A DNA stretch of 64,000 nt from Acestrorhynchus altus. Lineage: Eukaryota > Chordata > Actinopteri > Characiformes > Acestrorhynchidae. Shown piece after piece: positions 23,821-36,422 of the stretch (within the stretch, counting starts at the first letter, position 1; every line of letters starts with the position of its first letter). The DNA lies in contig CM067507.1 of the NCBI GenBank assembly GCA_034509495.1, positions 36,259,461-36,323,460 of the forward strand. The letters run 5' to 3'. Position numbers and translations under genes: made by a program. Below the pieces are notes generated by a model. The model made no database searches. It was not told the DNA's origin and worked only from the letters and a program-made list of their open reading frames with translations.

Positions 23821-24160
23821 CACCTGTTCAGGGATTAGACCACCTGTTCAGGGATTCACAAGCACAGACTGGAGCCACAGTGTTTATCTCCTACTTTGCT
23901 CCTGCAGGCTGATGGCTTTGCAGTCTGGACCACAAGGGTCAGTCTCTGCTGTAGTGTAATTAAGGACACTATACACTCTTCGTTTATGATACTGAGTAGA
24001 ATATTTTAGTGTTATATTTTAAGCATTGTGTGTTTTATCTTCAAATTGGATCAGATCTTCATAGCCACCATCATTGAAGAACACTGAAGAACATAGGTCA
24101 CATTTTTCTCTGATGTCTACAGTCACTGTTCTGTTATACTGGTTATTGTTAGACCCTAAC
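23819..24160. other. Unassigned spacer
   Basis: No supported gene. Confidence 0.4.
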
Positions 24161-24164
24161 TGGG

Positions 24165-24490
24165 CAACCAGCTAGTCGACTTGCATATCCCCTTTCTGAA
24201 AGGGTCATCTGGGGGGTTGGCAAAAGAGGATCCAGGGACACAAATTTACCCCATAATAATGGCCTGGGTTGTAGGTTCCAGTCCCACTTGGGGCGCTGTC
24301 TGTACGGAGCTTGGTGTGTTCTCCTCGTATCCATGTGGTACTCTGGTTTTCTCCTGCCTCCCAAAAAATGCACATAGTAGGTGGTAAATTATTGTGCCTG
24401 CCTTGTGCTTAACGACTCTAGGTGGGCTCTGGATCAACCTTGACCCTCTTCAGGAAGAAGCAGATAAGATCTGAAGATCTTCACATAAAC
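24165..24490 (+). mobile_element. tRNA-derived SINE-type retroposon
   Basis: Has a B-box-like block (ggttgtaggttccagtccca), the fish SINE body block (ctcctcgtatccatgtggta ctctggttttctcctgcctc ccaaaaaatgca), and a 3' portion (tgtgcttaacgactctaggt gggctctggatcaaccttga ccctcttcaggaagaagc). A related piece is at 2105-2235. Confidence 0.65.
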
Positions 24491-25084
24491 CGAGCATCTA
24501 GAAGTAGGTTATGATGGTCAGGCTTCTTAAACACTTCATTACCTCACAGGACATGGTGTTAGAAGGTGGGTGCTAGAAGGTCGAATAGCTGACCCGAGGC
24601 CAAAAGCTGGTGCAAGGGTAGGAACCATACTCGATGTGTGTTGGGGGAGTCGTATAGAGGGCAGTTAATTCCCAGACTCAGCCTGATGGAATCCTGCTGG
24701 AGTTGCCATGGTGTCCATTCACTCCAGCATTCCTCTGATATAGAGCAGCTTTCTTCCCCTCGGGATCTTTCATGGCTTTTGTTTGCGGGTGTTGGAGGAA
24801 GTGTGCTCTGCTTAGAGCTTCACTGTTTCAAAGCACCTCCTGTCAGTCCACTCTTGTCCAGAAGAAAACTCATTAAATGTGTACGGAGAAGGGCACTGCA
24901 TTCTCAACAAATCAGCTTCACCTTTGACCTGCCCTCAATGCATGATGGAGGAGCTCAACACCCCTCATCAAGTTGAACTTGACCAGGGCTTGACCTGGGG
25001 GACAAGTGCTCAAAGTCTTTTCTGTGGACTAATTGCTTGTGTTCCTCCAAAATATGGCCAGAATTCATATCCCACCAACACTAT
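24491..25084. other. Unassigned spacer
   Basis: No supported gene. Confidence 0.4.
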
Positions 25085-25090
25085 CTTTTA

Positions 25091-25600
25091 TACACTGATC
25101 AACCATAACATTAAGATCCTGTTCTTGTTTCCTCTGATCATACAGGAGAACTTTATGGTTCTATAATTCCAGACTGTAGTTCATCTGTTCTCTGCAGACT
25201 TTATTCTTCCTCCTTTTCAATTCTGGATCTTCAATGATCAGGGACCCTGCACCACCACAGAGCGCCATGAGTGTGGGTGGTGGGTCATTCTCAGCACTGC
25301 AGTCACACTGACATGGTGGTGGTGTGTTAGTGTTGTGCTGGTACGAGTGGATCAGATGCAGCAGTGCTGCTGGAGTGTTTAAACCCCTCAGTGTCACCCA
25401 CAACAACGTCCTGTGAGCACTGATGAAGGACTAGAGGATCTAATTAACACAAACTGCAGAAACAGATGAGCTTGTCCCCTGACTTACATCTACAAGGTGG
25501 AGACACTTTGGTAGAGGCTCCACAGAGTGGACAGTGAGTGGACACAGTGTTTAAACACTCCAGCAGCTCTGCTGTGTCTGATCCACTCGTACCATTTAAA
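25091..25600. mobile_element. Foldback element with its terminal repeat
   Basis: Starts with tacactgatcaaccataaca ttaagatcc, a Tc1-like terminus, then the left arm (cctctgatcatacaggagaa c), an internally deleted centre (reverse-sense gtgagcactgatgaaggact agagg), and a second pass through cactccagcagctctgctgt gtctgatcc. This copy links the foldback interior to Tc1-like ends. Confidence 0.78.
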
Positions 25601-26595
25601 CCAGTGGAAATTCTTCATAAGCGATTGGTATTAACAGTCTCTCATGAATATTGCTTTGGAAGTGCAGAGGATCCCTAGATCTATTCAGACCTCCTTCTGC
25701 CAGAAGGACCCATCCCAAACACCTCCTCTCCACTATTACAAGTTCATCTCATCTTTGTTTGCCCAAGGGGTCTTGCTTCAAGTCTCATCAGCTGAACCCA
25801 CCCAGAACTCCTGCACTAGGTTCTCAAGAGCTTCCTTCTGGTCTCAGCTCACAGTGAGTGCGGTCAGCACTTCACAAAGCTGCTCAGTTCTTCAGAGCAT
25901 TTGTTCTGACATCAAGGATAGGCCTTCTCAGTAGAGTCAAGGCTATGGGGATAAGGGTGGACTTGCTAGATTTGGCACTATAGTTCAGTCTCAGATGTTT
26001 TGCGGGCCGAAACTCTGGAGTGGATGAATGTTCTGGATACTGTATGTTCTTTAACTCTTGTTGTAGCAGCTGAGAAAGAGGATAAGTATTTACGCTGGGA
26101 GCATCCCTCTGCAGGCCACATCTTGGCTGGATAATGATCTCTTTTGGGAGCTACAAGCAATTACTTCTGCTTTCCTCGAATAAAAGACAACAGCTGGGAT
26201 TTTATCTTGTGTCCGAGAGCTATTTTCCATCACCTCCGCTGTACGAGAGAGATTTATTTATCTTAATAGCCAATCACTCTGATCCTTGTAAGGACAAATT
26301 TGAGGGTGTTTCTTTTGCCCTGTGTTTCTTGGGTCAGGCTTGTTGGCGTGTTGGGATTTGCGATTGGTTGTGGGGTTGGATGGGAATTATGGACCAAATG
26401 AAAATAAATACAAAAATGAGTAAATAAGTTAATGAAAATAGAAATTGTTTGGTATAAGTGAGTCACGGACTTCACCAGGGACTGGGTTTACGCTACAGTT
26501 ATACACTTATTTCACACAGTCATTGGTGGCCCTGACGAGCCTTAAATGTGGCCCTTACAACCGGACCAGTTGCCAATACATCTGCCTGCAGAATC
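25601..26595. other. Unassigned spacer
   Basis: No supported gene or named repeat. Confidence 0.4.
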
Positions 26596-26599
26596 TAGT

Positions 26600-26720
26600 T
26601 TAACTCTCAGAACCCAAGATCTGCATTTTTGCGGGCAGTTACCAGCTCTTTTCTAGACTTCCTATCTCAGGATGAGATTTTGAGTATAATTGTTGGTGAA
26701 AATGTGCAGAACACTTCAAA
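26600..26720 (+). mobile_element. Left-end fragment of the TTAA-type MITE
   Basis: Begins TTAACTCTCAGAACCC at 26600, as at 44088, then gatctgcatttttgcgggca gttacc and cttcctatctcaggatgaga. The right end is missing. Confidence 0.6.
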
Positions 26721-27895
26721 ATTAGGCTTACGGAAGGGAACCTGTTCCGTGTTGCTGCAAAGGGGCTGCAGTGGTGTGTTCTGGTCAATCTAGTGCATTT
26801 TTTGTTGCGTACACATTCTCAGGAAATAGCTGCTATGGTTGCTAGAGCTGTTCTCTAATGGTTGGGGTTCATGCAAATGTTGGGGTTTTTTTAGCAGGAG
26901 TTTGGTTCTGCTGGATCTGAAGAAGGAACAACTCTTCAGAGTTCAGAGTTAGTCACTTGTCACCGTTTGACATTCTAGAACCCCTTTAACTTGGTCCTGG
27001 TCCATCTGCTGCCTTCTTAGATAGCCACTGTGAGACCTGTATGGGCAGCCCAGTTGAGAACCAGAAAGTGCTGGCCACGGCTTCCATGTTGGCCTCACAT
27101 ACGGATGCCCATCAGGGTCCATGATGGGACACTGCACATGGGGCCTAGACGGGACCTAAGTGAGATTAAGGTGCTCGCTAATGCCCAAATGGGTAAAAAA
27201 ACCATTCAGACCCCATGCCCACCTGGCTAACCACCCATGTGAGCCTCCCACATGATCAGGCTGAGTATCACAAACCTTTTGAAGTAATAAAGCTGTATTA
27301 TATACTATCACATGAGGGCCAGTAGAGGGCATGTTCGCTATGGTGGTTCCTTTCTGTAAGGACTGCTTATATAACCAGCCCACCCAACTAATCACCGAAA
27401 CACTACAGCCCCCCAGGGACACTCAGAACATATACACTATCACTGGACCTATCTGGGCTCATAGTATGGCTATCAGATGACCTCTTTGCTCTATGCTTTG
27501 CGGTGACTTGGGGGATATATGTCTGCTCTCTTTAGAAAAGCCCCCGAAACCGAAACCCGGAGAGCAGCGCATTGTGTATGAGTTATGAGATAGTACAGCG
27601 CGAAGGAAGAGACCGCGTTTTTAATTTTCATTTTGGATTTGAGACGAGGCCTCGTCCAATTTGTCTCCAACCACAACAAAGCTCTTTCATTTTGCAGGAT
27701 CTCAGGTCAAAGCTCAGTGCAGACCTGGATCTGACCGATTCCAGTGACCGTGGTCTCAGTCCAGTACGTTGTATAATCTCTAAGCAAGATAAAACATGCG
27801 TGATTACAGTAAATTAAATATGTAGTATTTAAATACGTGGATTATGATCATCATTAGTGATGGAGTAATGACGTTTTTCTAATTTAATATTTGAA
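26721..27895. other. Unassigned spacer
   Basis: No supported gene. The block 27535-27700 has little simple repeat and could be conserved non-coding DNA, but this cannot be judged from one sequence. Confidence 0.35.
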
Positions 27896-27919
27896 TATTT
27901 CATTAATTTGAATTTAATA

Positions 27920-28045
27920 TGGATGTTAGATGGATGTAGATACATAGACAAATACACGGATGGATGGATGGACAAGCGTATATATATACAGACATACAGA
28001 TACATACATAAATCAATATAGATACGCAGACATATATGAGATAGA
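27920..28045. repeat. (GATG)n/(GATA)n-rich simple repeat
   Basis: Imperfect gatg, gaca and ataca tetranucleotides. Confidence 0.75.
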
Positions 28046-28779
28046 TGGGCAACATAGACACAGATAATTAGGTTCAAAATAAAGAGCAGCTGCCAGATTT
28101 TCATTTGTACAAAAAGTAAAAATAAAAATTGCAGATAAAAGGTCTTTGTGGGACAGAACAATATATCTGTACCACCGCATACTGTGACATATTGAGATGT
28201 AAGTTATTTTCATGACAATTAAGCTGTCATATTACCCAGCCCGAGTGTCAGCTACTGTATAAACCAATTCCATTTCTGATAGCGTGTCGTCTCTGACCTG
28301 TCGTCCACTGCTGGGATTATATTTACTATGACGGGGCGCACTGGGACTAAATGAATTGGCTTTTATCACGGTTGGCAGAGTGCCAGGCTGCTGGAGAATG
28401 AAAGGCAGGCCTTGTTCCTGCGAGCGACGATTCTGTGTCGAGTCTTTGACCAGATGAACCTACAGTATGTGAATGTGGCTGTGTGTGTGCTGACCTTTGT
28501 GTTGGGTCATTTGGGCACATTGCTTTATAGTGCAACGATGACTGGCTGCTGGACGCCCACATAGTCTTCCAGTCAAAGGCCAGCTAAGACACTGCCCACA
28601 CAGCATTGGGTGAATGGTGATGTGATGTCATGATATAGTGTGATGTCATGTAGGGTTTTGAGGGCCAGAGCAATGCTCAGATGAATGAAAGCAGAGAAAG
28701 AAGCACTTCTGACATTTATTTGAAACCCATAGCGTCTCTCCACGTATATGCTGAAGAAAGAGTTCAGCATACTTTACTC
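28046..28779. other. Unassigned spacer
   Basis: No supported gene. Confidence 0.4.
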
Positions 28780-29115
28780 TGTACTGAGATGATGGAAACC
28801 GTATCCCATCTGTCAAACACAGTGCTGGTAGTATCATGGTTTGGGCCTATTTTGCTGCTTCTAGGCCAGGGATGGTTCATTGCCATCATTGATAAAACAA
28901 TACCCGACAATCAGGATGTGAATTCCCCACAAGTTGAATTCAACAGAATGTGGGTCGTGCATAACAAGACAACGACCCTAAGCAGACCTTTGGAAGAACA
29001 ACCCTAAGTTGTTCTTCCAAAGAATGGTTAAAGAACACTAGGTAATGTTAAGGTTCTGGAATGGCCCAGTCAAAGTCCTGACCTTAATGTGGAAGGAACT
29101 GAAGCAGCAGGTACT
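28780..29115 (+). pseudogene. Tc1-like transposase remnant (type C)
   Basis: Translating in shifting frames gives KHSAGSIMVWAYFAASRPG (28817-28873), QDNDPK near 28965-28985 (second catalytic Asp block) and EWPSQSPDLN near 29057-29087 (third catalytic position block). The order and spacing match a Tc1-like transposase. A local duplication (taagttgttcttccaaagaa) and frame breaks show it is dead. Confidence 0.75.
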
Positions 29116-29640
29116 GTGAGGAAACCAATCAACATAACAGACACTGGTTTGAACGCTGGTTTGTACACTGATTGGCTGAAGCTGGTTTGTATGGAGGAAT
29201 GGACTAAAAGTAGTGCAGGACTATCGACTTCCGTTACCTGAAACGTTTAGTTTCAGGTGCACCGGGGGTCACAGCAGATACTAAAAGCAGAAATAGAAAA
29301 AAATCGAATGGGTTCACAAACCTGCAAGCACCACTGTCAGGCCTTTTCCAGCAATGTGGAACGGGTTCCTTTCAGTGAACACTGTAGCTGTGAAAGCAGA
29401 TGGACTTCATGTGACTTCTGTCTACTGCTCTTCAAAAAGGAGCACATTGGCCACAGTGTGTCCCAGCTGTTCCAGCAGTGGAGGCCAACTTCATAACAAC
29501 CCTAAATGTCACGCGGTTTGTGATCTGAATCACATGCTAGAACAGGGAACCCTCAGAACTTTCCATGATTGGAGTGTTCACATACCGCATCCTCAACACC
29601 CTGTAAACAACTTGAGCACCATAAACACAACCCCCCAATG
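29116..29640. other. Unassigned spacer
   Basis: No supported gene. Confidence 0.4.
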
Positions 29641-30014
29641 AAGGAAGCAATTTGTTTATGAGCTGACATCACCATGATCCACTTGTTCCAGTATTTTGCT
29701 GCCTCAAGACTCCTACTCATCTGAACCAATGAAGCAGGCGTTGCAGTAACACTCCAATCATCTGAGTCATGATGATGTGGGAAGAGCTGACACCGAGCCA
29801 GTGATGACTCTGAGATAATACACTGTCCATTAGATGTTTGATGACAGTCTGTGTTAATAAAGTCCAGTGCTGGGTATCCACCGTCTAGTCTTTGGTTTGC
29901 TTTCTCCATGCAGTTCTTCAGAGAAGGACGTGTGGGATTGCAGTGCTGTTGTGAAGGAAGATGAAGGTGATCAGGATCAATATCTGATGATAACTGTAGT
30001 CTGATCTGATCACG
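29641..30014. other. Unassigned sequence next to the type-D transposase
   Basis: A 156-codon open frame on the reverse strand (29553-30023) overlaps this stretch but has no recognisable motif. It may be the non-transposase flank of the element. Confidence 0.4.
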
Positions 30015-30640
30015 GTTGATCAACTCATACAGAAGTGGTGTCTCAGTACGGGCGTTAAGTTTAACGCAACACGTCAGACGCCCTGTATGGAGGTGTAGAG
30101 GTTCCTAATGGTGCCCTGTGAGCGATCCATCCCATGGTGCTTTGAATACCTACTCAGTTCTGCAGATGGTGTGGTAGGGGTGGAGTGTTGATAGAACGTC
30201 CAATAGCATCCCACACATTTTCAATCAGGGATAGATCTGGACATGTCTTCAAGGTGAGATCTTGAGACGGCAGCAGTATGTGGACGAGCATTGTCCTGTT
30301 AGAATAGAGCACCGGCGTGTGTGTTCAGAAAAGCTAGAACCACTGGTTGCAGAAACTCATTAATGTAACATTGGTCTGTTAAAGGGTCTGTAATGAAGAC
30401 CAAAGGTGATCTGGCATCATACGAAACCACACCATGACAGCAGACCTTCTGGATGTGTGACAACACACATGATCTTGGTGCTGACCACAGTGCCTCCACA
30501 TGGGTTCATTGGTCGTCTCCACTGAGACAAGGCAGCACTCATCCCTGAAGATGACCTGTTGTCGCTCTGGAGGACTCCATGACAGTCAGTTGATTCCATC
30601 TGGATGCAACTGATTGCATCACAGCTTATCAAGCTTATGA
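30015..30640 (-). pseudogene. Tc1-like transposase remnant (type D)
   Basis: Reverse strand, about 30499-30299, reads SYDARSPLVFITDPLTDQCY ... VVLAFLNTHAGALF. A stop follows, then QDNARPHTAAVSRSHLEDM at about 30298-30240 and a decayed LIENVWDAIG block near 30200. This is the catalytic half of a Tc1-like transposase, with the QDNARPH Asp block present but the frame broken. A partial copy of the same family is at 41100-41455. Confidence 0.8.
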
Positions 30641-30935
30641 AGTCCCTGTAAAGAAGTAATGCCAATAGAACAGGACTCTCTGGAGTCTGGAACATGGATC
30701 TATTGATACCCCCAGTATATGGAGCACTGTGAAGCAGTGGAACTTTGTTCTCTGGAGTGATGGAGCTCCATGCAGTACTTTCATCCATGAGTATAAGGTG
30801 GGATGGTGATCATCCAACATTCAACTTCACAACTTTCCAACCAACAAAAGCAGGATCAACTCTTTTTAATACCCTTGATTTCAGAAGAAATGCAGGTGTC
30901 ACAATATTTTTGTCTATATGATGTAATTTTGGAAT
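30641..30935 (+). mobile_element. MITE-A copy
   Basis: Contains gtccctgtaaagaagtaatg ccaatagaacaggactctct, the gagcactgtgaagcagtgga variant, and the 3' part (actctttttaatacccttga tttcagaagaaatgcagg tg). The left terminus is missing, so it abuts the type-D remnant. Confidence 0.78.
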
Positions 30936-31110
30936 TTTTTACACCATAATTGATCCTATTTATGATGAAACATCATGTCACACACCCCAACCAGGAATGC
31001 TCCAGTGAAGCATTGCATATTCAAAGAAGTGACGCAGGAGCACTGCAGGATAACAGAAAGAGGAATGAAACGGGGCCTTTCCTGTCTCACCTCCAGTGTT
31101 GCGTGCAAAA

Positions 31111-31111
<1 letters not shown>

Positions 31112-31180
<69 letters not shown>
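31112..31180. repeat. (GT)n microsatellite
   Basis: Uninterrupted GT run. Confidence 0.95.
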
Positions 31181-31540
31181 TCTACACTAATGCTGTGCCT
31201 GGGGACGGCTCAACAAAAGGCTGAGTGAGGCTAGTCCTTCCAGCTGGTGGCCCTGTTGCTGCCTGCTCGAATTTGCACACTTTCTCAAGCTGTCACAGAA
31301 GGTTTGGCTCCGCATCAGAGCAGATCTCATTTCCCGTGACTGACAGGTCCAGCGAAACGCACGCTCCCAGGCTCAGACAGGAGGGGCAGCAGCGCTTCTC
31401 TCGCTGCTGACGGCAAATTCAGCTACGATTGTTTTCAGCAACAAAGGAAACAGAAACATGAGGTTGTGTTTATATACTGCACAGAGTGTGAGGCTGCTGA
31501 AGGAATTCCACTGCCACTCCAATGACCACTCAAAATGACC
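31181..31540. other. Unassigned spacer
   Basis: GC-balanced sequence without repeats. No exon can be supported. Confidence 0.35.
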
Positions 31541-31544
31541 TCAC

Positions 31545-33391
31545 TGAACACTGACTTTATTTATTTGTGTTTATTGTAACGTTAGATAGAGTTAATTACA
31601 GGTAGACGCTCTCACTGACACTGACTTTATGCTTATTTGGGTTTATTCTACGTTATATAGAGTTAATTACAGATAGACGCCTCACTGACACTGACTTTAT
31701 GTTTATTTGGCTTATTCTAATGTTATATAGAGTTAATTACAGGCAGACGCACTCACTGACACTGACTTTATGTTTATTTGGGTTTATTCTGTTATATAGA
31801 GTTAATTACAGGTAGACGCCTCACCGACACTGACTTTATGTTTATTTGCTTTATTCCTAATGTTATATAGGAGGTAATTACAGGTAGACGCTCTGACTGA
31901 CACTGACTTTATGTTTATTTGGGTTTATTCTAATGTTATATAGAGTTAATTACAGGCAGACGCTCTCACTGACACTGACTTTATGTTTATTTGGGTTTAT
32001 TCTAATGTTATATAGAGTTAATTACAGGCAGACGCTCTCACCGACAACACTGACTTTATGTTTATTTGGCTTATTCCTAATGTTATATAGAGTTAATTAC
32101 AGGTAGACGCTCACTAATTGACTTTATGTTTATTTGGGTTTATTCTAATGTTATACAGAGTTAATTACAGGTAGACGCTCTCACTGACACTGACTTTATG
32201 CTTATTTGGGTTTATTCTAATGTTATATAGAGTTAATTACAGGTAGACGCTCTCACTGACACTGACTATGTTTATTTGGGTTTATTCTAATGTTATATAG
32301 AGTTAATTATGGTGCAGACGCCTCACTGGACACTGACTTTTATGTTTATTTTGGCTTTATTCTGTTATATAGAGTTAATTACAGGTAGACGCTCTCACTG
32401 ACACTGACCTTATGTTTATTTGGGTTTATTCTAATGTTATATAGAGTTAATTACAGGTAGACGCTCTCACTGACACTGACTTTATGTTTATTTGGGTTTA
32501 TTCTAATGTTATATAGAGTTAATTACAGGTAGACGCTCTCACTGACACTGACTTCATGCTTATTTGGGTTTATTCTAATGTTATATAGAGTTAATTACAG
32601 GCAGACGCTCTCACTGACACTGACTTTATGTTTATTTGGGTTTATCTGTTATATAGAGTTAATTACAGTATAGACGCCTCACCGACACTCGACTTTATAA
32701 GGTTTATTTGGGCTTTATCTTAATGTTATAGGAGGTAATTACAGGCAGACGCTTCTGACTGACACTGACTCTTATGTTTATTTCAGTTTATTCCTAATGT
32801 TATATAGAGGTAATGGGTGTAGACGCCTGACTGACACTGACCTTTATGTCATTTGGGTTTATTCTAATGTTATAGAGTTAATTACAGGCAGACGCCTCTC
32901 ACTGACACTGACTTTATGTTTATTTGGGCTTATTCTCTACTGTTATATAGAGTTAATTACAGGTAGACGCCTCACCGACACACTGACTTGGCGTTTATTT
33001 GGGTTTAGTCTCCTAATGTTATATGGTTAATTGCTATGTGCAGACGCCTCACTGAATTGACTTTTTATGTTTATTTGGCCTATTTCTAATGTTATATAGA
33101 GCAATTACAGGTAGACGCCTCACTCAGACATCGACTTTTATGTTTATTTGGGGTTTATTCCTAATGTTATATATAGAGTTAATTACAGGTAGACGCCTAC
33201 CGACACTGACTTTATGTTTATTTCGGGGCTTATTCCTAATGTTATATAGAGGTAATTATAGGTAGACGTATTTGGACTGACACTGACTTTATGTTTATTT
33301 GGGTTTATTCCTAATGTTATATAGAGTTAATTACAGGTAGACGCTCTCACTGACACTGACTTTATGTTTATTTGGGTTTATTCTAATGTTC
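31545..33391. repeat. 72-bp satellite array, about 25 copies
   Basis: The monomer reads cactgacactgactttatgt / ttatttgggtttattctaat / gttatatagagttaattaca / ggtagacgctct (72 bp, AT-rich). Copies in 31900-32640 are nearly identical. Those in 32680-33290 carry many one- to several-base indels, and the last copies (33290-33391) are clean again. No coding capacity is credible. Confidence 0.95.
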
Positions 33392-33519
33392 TCTAAAGAA
33401 TCATGTTTGAAAGAGAAATCTGTCCATAACTAATGGAGTCTGGAGGTGATGATCTGCTCTCCCATATCAACATCATTTTCTCCTGAAGTCAAATATGGGC
33501 GGGGTTTTATAAACGTAAC
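33392..33519. other. Spacer related to the 22.6-kb repeat
   Basis: catcattttctcctgaagtc matches the repeat at 22625-22650. Confidence 0.4.
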
Positions 33520-33765
33520 AGTCTTCTGACTGGTCTTATGACTGGAAGGTCGCCGGTTTGATTCCCTGAATTGGCAGGACATGACTGAAGTGCTCTTGAG
33601 CAAGACACTGAACTCCCCAGCTTCCCAGGCACTGAGGATGGGGCTGCCCACCGCTCCGGGCACGTGTGCTCACTGCCCCCTGGTGTGTGAAGTCACTGGT
33701 GTGTATGTGTGTATCACTGTGTGTGGATGGGTTACATGCAGGGTCAAATCAGTAGAATGACTTAC
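33520..33765 (+). mobile_element. tRNA-derived SINE
   Basis: B-box-like ggtcgccggtttgattccct, then the body gcaggacatgactgaagtgc tcttgagcaagacactgaac tccccag, then ctgccccctggtgtgtgaag, ending gtgtatcactgtgtgtggat ggg. The A-box is decayed. A second copy at 41485-41745 shares the whole body. Confidence 0.75.
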
Positions 33766-34180
33766 ATGGACAAAAGTGTTGGTACATCAAAGGTTTTAAG
33801 AAGAATTCATCCTGCTTTTATTGGAGTAACTGTCTTTACTGTCCATTAGAACACTGCTGTGAGGATTTGATTGCATTCAGCAACAAGAGCTTTAAAGGGA
33901 TCAGGATGTTGCATGATCACCACCCCACCCCACCTCATTCCTATCTCCACAACTTCTACCAACAGTAGACACAGTGCCAACACGGTCATATTGATCTGCT
34001 CCAGAGTGACTGTATTCATTTGAAAGTGTGTCTACGAATCATTGGAAATATAGTGTATAACAATTTAAGACTGTGATGTAACAGTTTAGGAGTTTTGAAA
34101 TCAGTCTGTGCTACAGCTGAGGTTTTTTGGAAGGAGGAACAGTGTTTGAAGATCAGGGTTTGTCCCTTACATGCATGGAA
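33766..34180. mobile_element. MITE-A-like fragments plus the 22.6-kb repeat
   Basis: About 33840-33960 resembles the MITE-A 3' interior in reverse (ctgtgaggatttgattgcat tcagc). 34068-34145 matches 22740-22830. Confidence 0.45.
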
Positions 34181-34457
34181 CTCCTGAACTCAGACAGGAC
34201 TCGCGGTTTGTCTGGTTCAGGACGTATTCAAGGGTAAGGGGCCAAATTTCACTTCGTATCTTTTGTTTCGTTCCTTCATCCACTGGAGATCTTCCTCTGA
34301 TAGAAGGTGCTGGATTGGGATCGGCACTGAGCAGAAGTGTGTGTCGCGACAGGGGACTCCTGGGACCGCCCAGACAGTTGCCCATCCAGAACAAGCAAAT
34401 CTCAGATTACCAGCTTTCTCCCAGCCTGTGGAGAGACAGCAGAACTGACCTCACACA

Positions 34458-34488
<31 letters not shown>

Positions 34489-34858
34489 CTTCCGCACTCT
34501 TTCAGCAGACACCTTCAGGTATACTGTACCCTGTGGGGGTCCGGGGGGTAAATGTGAGGGTGTTCAGAGTGTGTCTGTTGTTGTGGCTGCTCCAGTCAGT
34601 GGGCAGCGAACGCTCATAAATAATGTCAGTGATGCCATCGCTGTATTAATAATTAATTAGTGTGCAGATGAGCCTCGGTCTGCCTTTTGTCCTTTCATTA
34701 GAGAGAGAGAGAGAGAGAGAGAATTCTCTCTGAGTGTGACCTCAGTCTCTGTCTCTGTATCCCTCAGGCGTCTGTTCGATCTGGAGATCAGTCATTGGTT
34801 AGATGATGTGAGTGTATACAGTGTGCTGATGAAGCAGAGTGCTGTGTAGAGGTCGGTG

Positions 34859-34862
<4 letters not shown>
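34181..34862. other. Spacer with a (CA)n run, a (GA)n run and a homeodomain-like AT block
   Basis: CA run at 34453-34488; GA run at 34700-34722. The segment 34605-34690 contains ctcataaataatgtcag and attaataattaattagtgtg, words typical of conserved enhancers. No gene is supported. Confidence 0.4.

Positions 34863-34928
<66 letters not shown>
34863..34928. repeat. (GT)n microsatellite
   Basis: Uninterrupted run, opposite in sense to the CA run at 34453. Confidence 0.95.
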
Positions 34929-34929
<1 letters not shown>

Positions 34930-35985
34930 TGTCCTTCATCAGCTGTAGCAGTCAATAATAGGAGGAGTGTGTCCAGCAGCAGATCGGTGGGGTTGACTGC
35001 TGCTGTTGGAGCAAAACCTTGTATCTCCTTTTATGTCATTTTTCATAAAGTCTGACGACATCTGTTCCATCGCGACTGAGTCGGAATGAATGGACCAATA
35101 GAAGTGCTCGGATCTCAGTTAAGTAAACAAACACGCGGGATGAGTTCAGATATACTGGAGTAGCCCCTCCCATCCCTGCTGGACTGGGGGCTGACCAGTC
35201 TGTCTGACTGAACTGTAGATGTCACCACTCATTTGAGCATGCTCAGTGTGTATGGGTGGCACAATGGGGGATGTGTGTGTGTGTGTGTGTGTGTGTGCAC
35301 TCTCTCTCTCTCTGAATGAGCAGCACCCACGTGCATTCTCTCTCGTACTGTGAGCCAAACTGGAGGTGGAGCCCCATGAACAGCCACATGACGAGAGAGA
35401 GAGAGAGAAAGAGAGAGAGTGAGAGAGAGAGAGTGAGAGAGAGAGAGAGACTCTGAGCTGTGGTGGAGCCACCTGCTCTGTGAAGTTGCTGAAGAAAGGA
35501 CTGTGAAGGGATTTAAGCTGTAGCTGCTGCTCCGGATGAGTGCAGGTATGTGTAACTGAGTTTAAGACCCCCAGGTCACGCATGCTTTGAGGGTCTGTTA
35601 AGTGTCCCCATGCTGTGAACTGGAGCTTTTGTTCCTGTTGAGCTTGTCCAGTGTGGTTTGAATGGGTTTGTCCTGCACCTCATAGAGACTCCATTGTTAT
35701 TCATTGTGATTGACATTAAAATCCCTTTCTTCTATCAGCTTGATTCACCAGAACATCCATAGGAAGATCTCATCCGGAGCTCTGATTGGTCAGGATGCTC
35801 AGAGCATGCAGTAAAAACACCATGTGATTGGTTGGAGGGCTCATTTGCATATATTTGACATCTTCTGCAAGACCAGTCTTACCAAAGCCAGTATCACAAT
35901 ACCAGTTGACACATGATGTTCTCCAGGCCTGGGTGGTCCTGGGTCGGTTTAGTACTAATCCTGTATTTGAACACCGTTGGTTCCG
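34929..35985. other. Spacer with (GT)n and (GA)n runs
   Basis: GT run at 35272-35297, a short CT run at 35300-35314, and interrupted GA run at 35393-35450. A weak exon-like end (ATGAGTGCAG|gtatgt at 35537-35546) was considered and not accepted. Confidence 0.5.
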
Positions 35986-35989
35986 TTTT

Positions 35990-36175
35990 GCTCCATTGCT
36001 GTTCTGCATAATGTTTCTATAAAGGGTTCGTCGAGAAATACCGTAGAAGAACCAATTTTGATGGGCTTAACAAGGTGTATATAAAGGTTCTTTACCAGTT
36101 TTACCAGTTTCTTCTACCATAGATGGTTCTTTTATAGCTTCTCTTAAAGACCACTTGTAACACCTCTATTTTTAG
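35990..36175. repeat. Hairpin-type 'aaaggttctt' interspersed repeat
   Basis: Words ataaagggttcgtcgag, aaggttctttaccag and atggttcttttatagcttct form partly complementary halves, as in common fish palindromic MITEs. Related pieces are at 58640-58760, 60890-61030 and 63100-63200. Confidence 0.5.
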
Positions 36176-36323
36176 GACTGTATACGGGTCAGACAGTGGT
36201 CAGAATCCTGGATTTGAACATGGCTTGCACTGTGACCACCGTGACCACGGTATTCTTGGGATAGCTGAGTGTTCAACCATCATTAACCTACAATGACTGT
36301 CTCCACCCAGCCACTTCAGTTGC

Positions 36324-36326
<3 letters not shown>

Positions 36327-36416
<90 letters not shown>

Positions 36417-36422
36417 ACACAC
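36327..36422. repeat. (CA)n microsatellite
   Basis: CA run with two ACATAC interruptions. Confidence 0.95.

Noticed and set aside
35460..35546. Possible small exon ending ATGAGTGCAG|gtatgt
   Set aside because: It exits in phase 1, not the phase 0 needed for exon 44990, and has no protein support.
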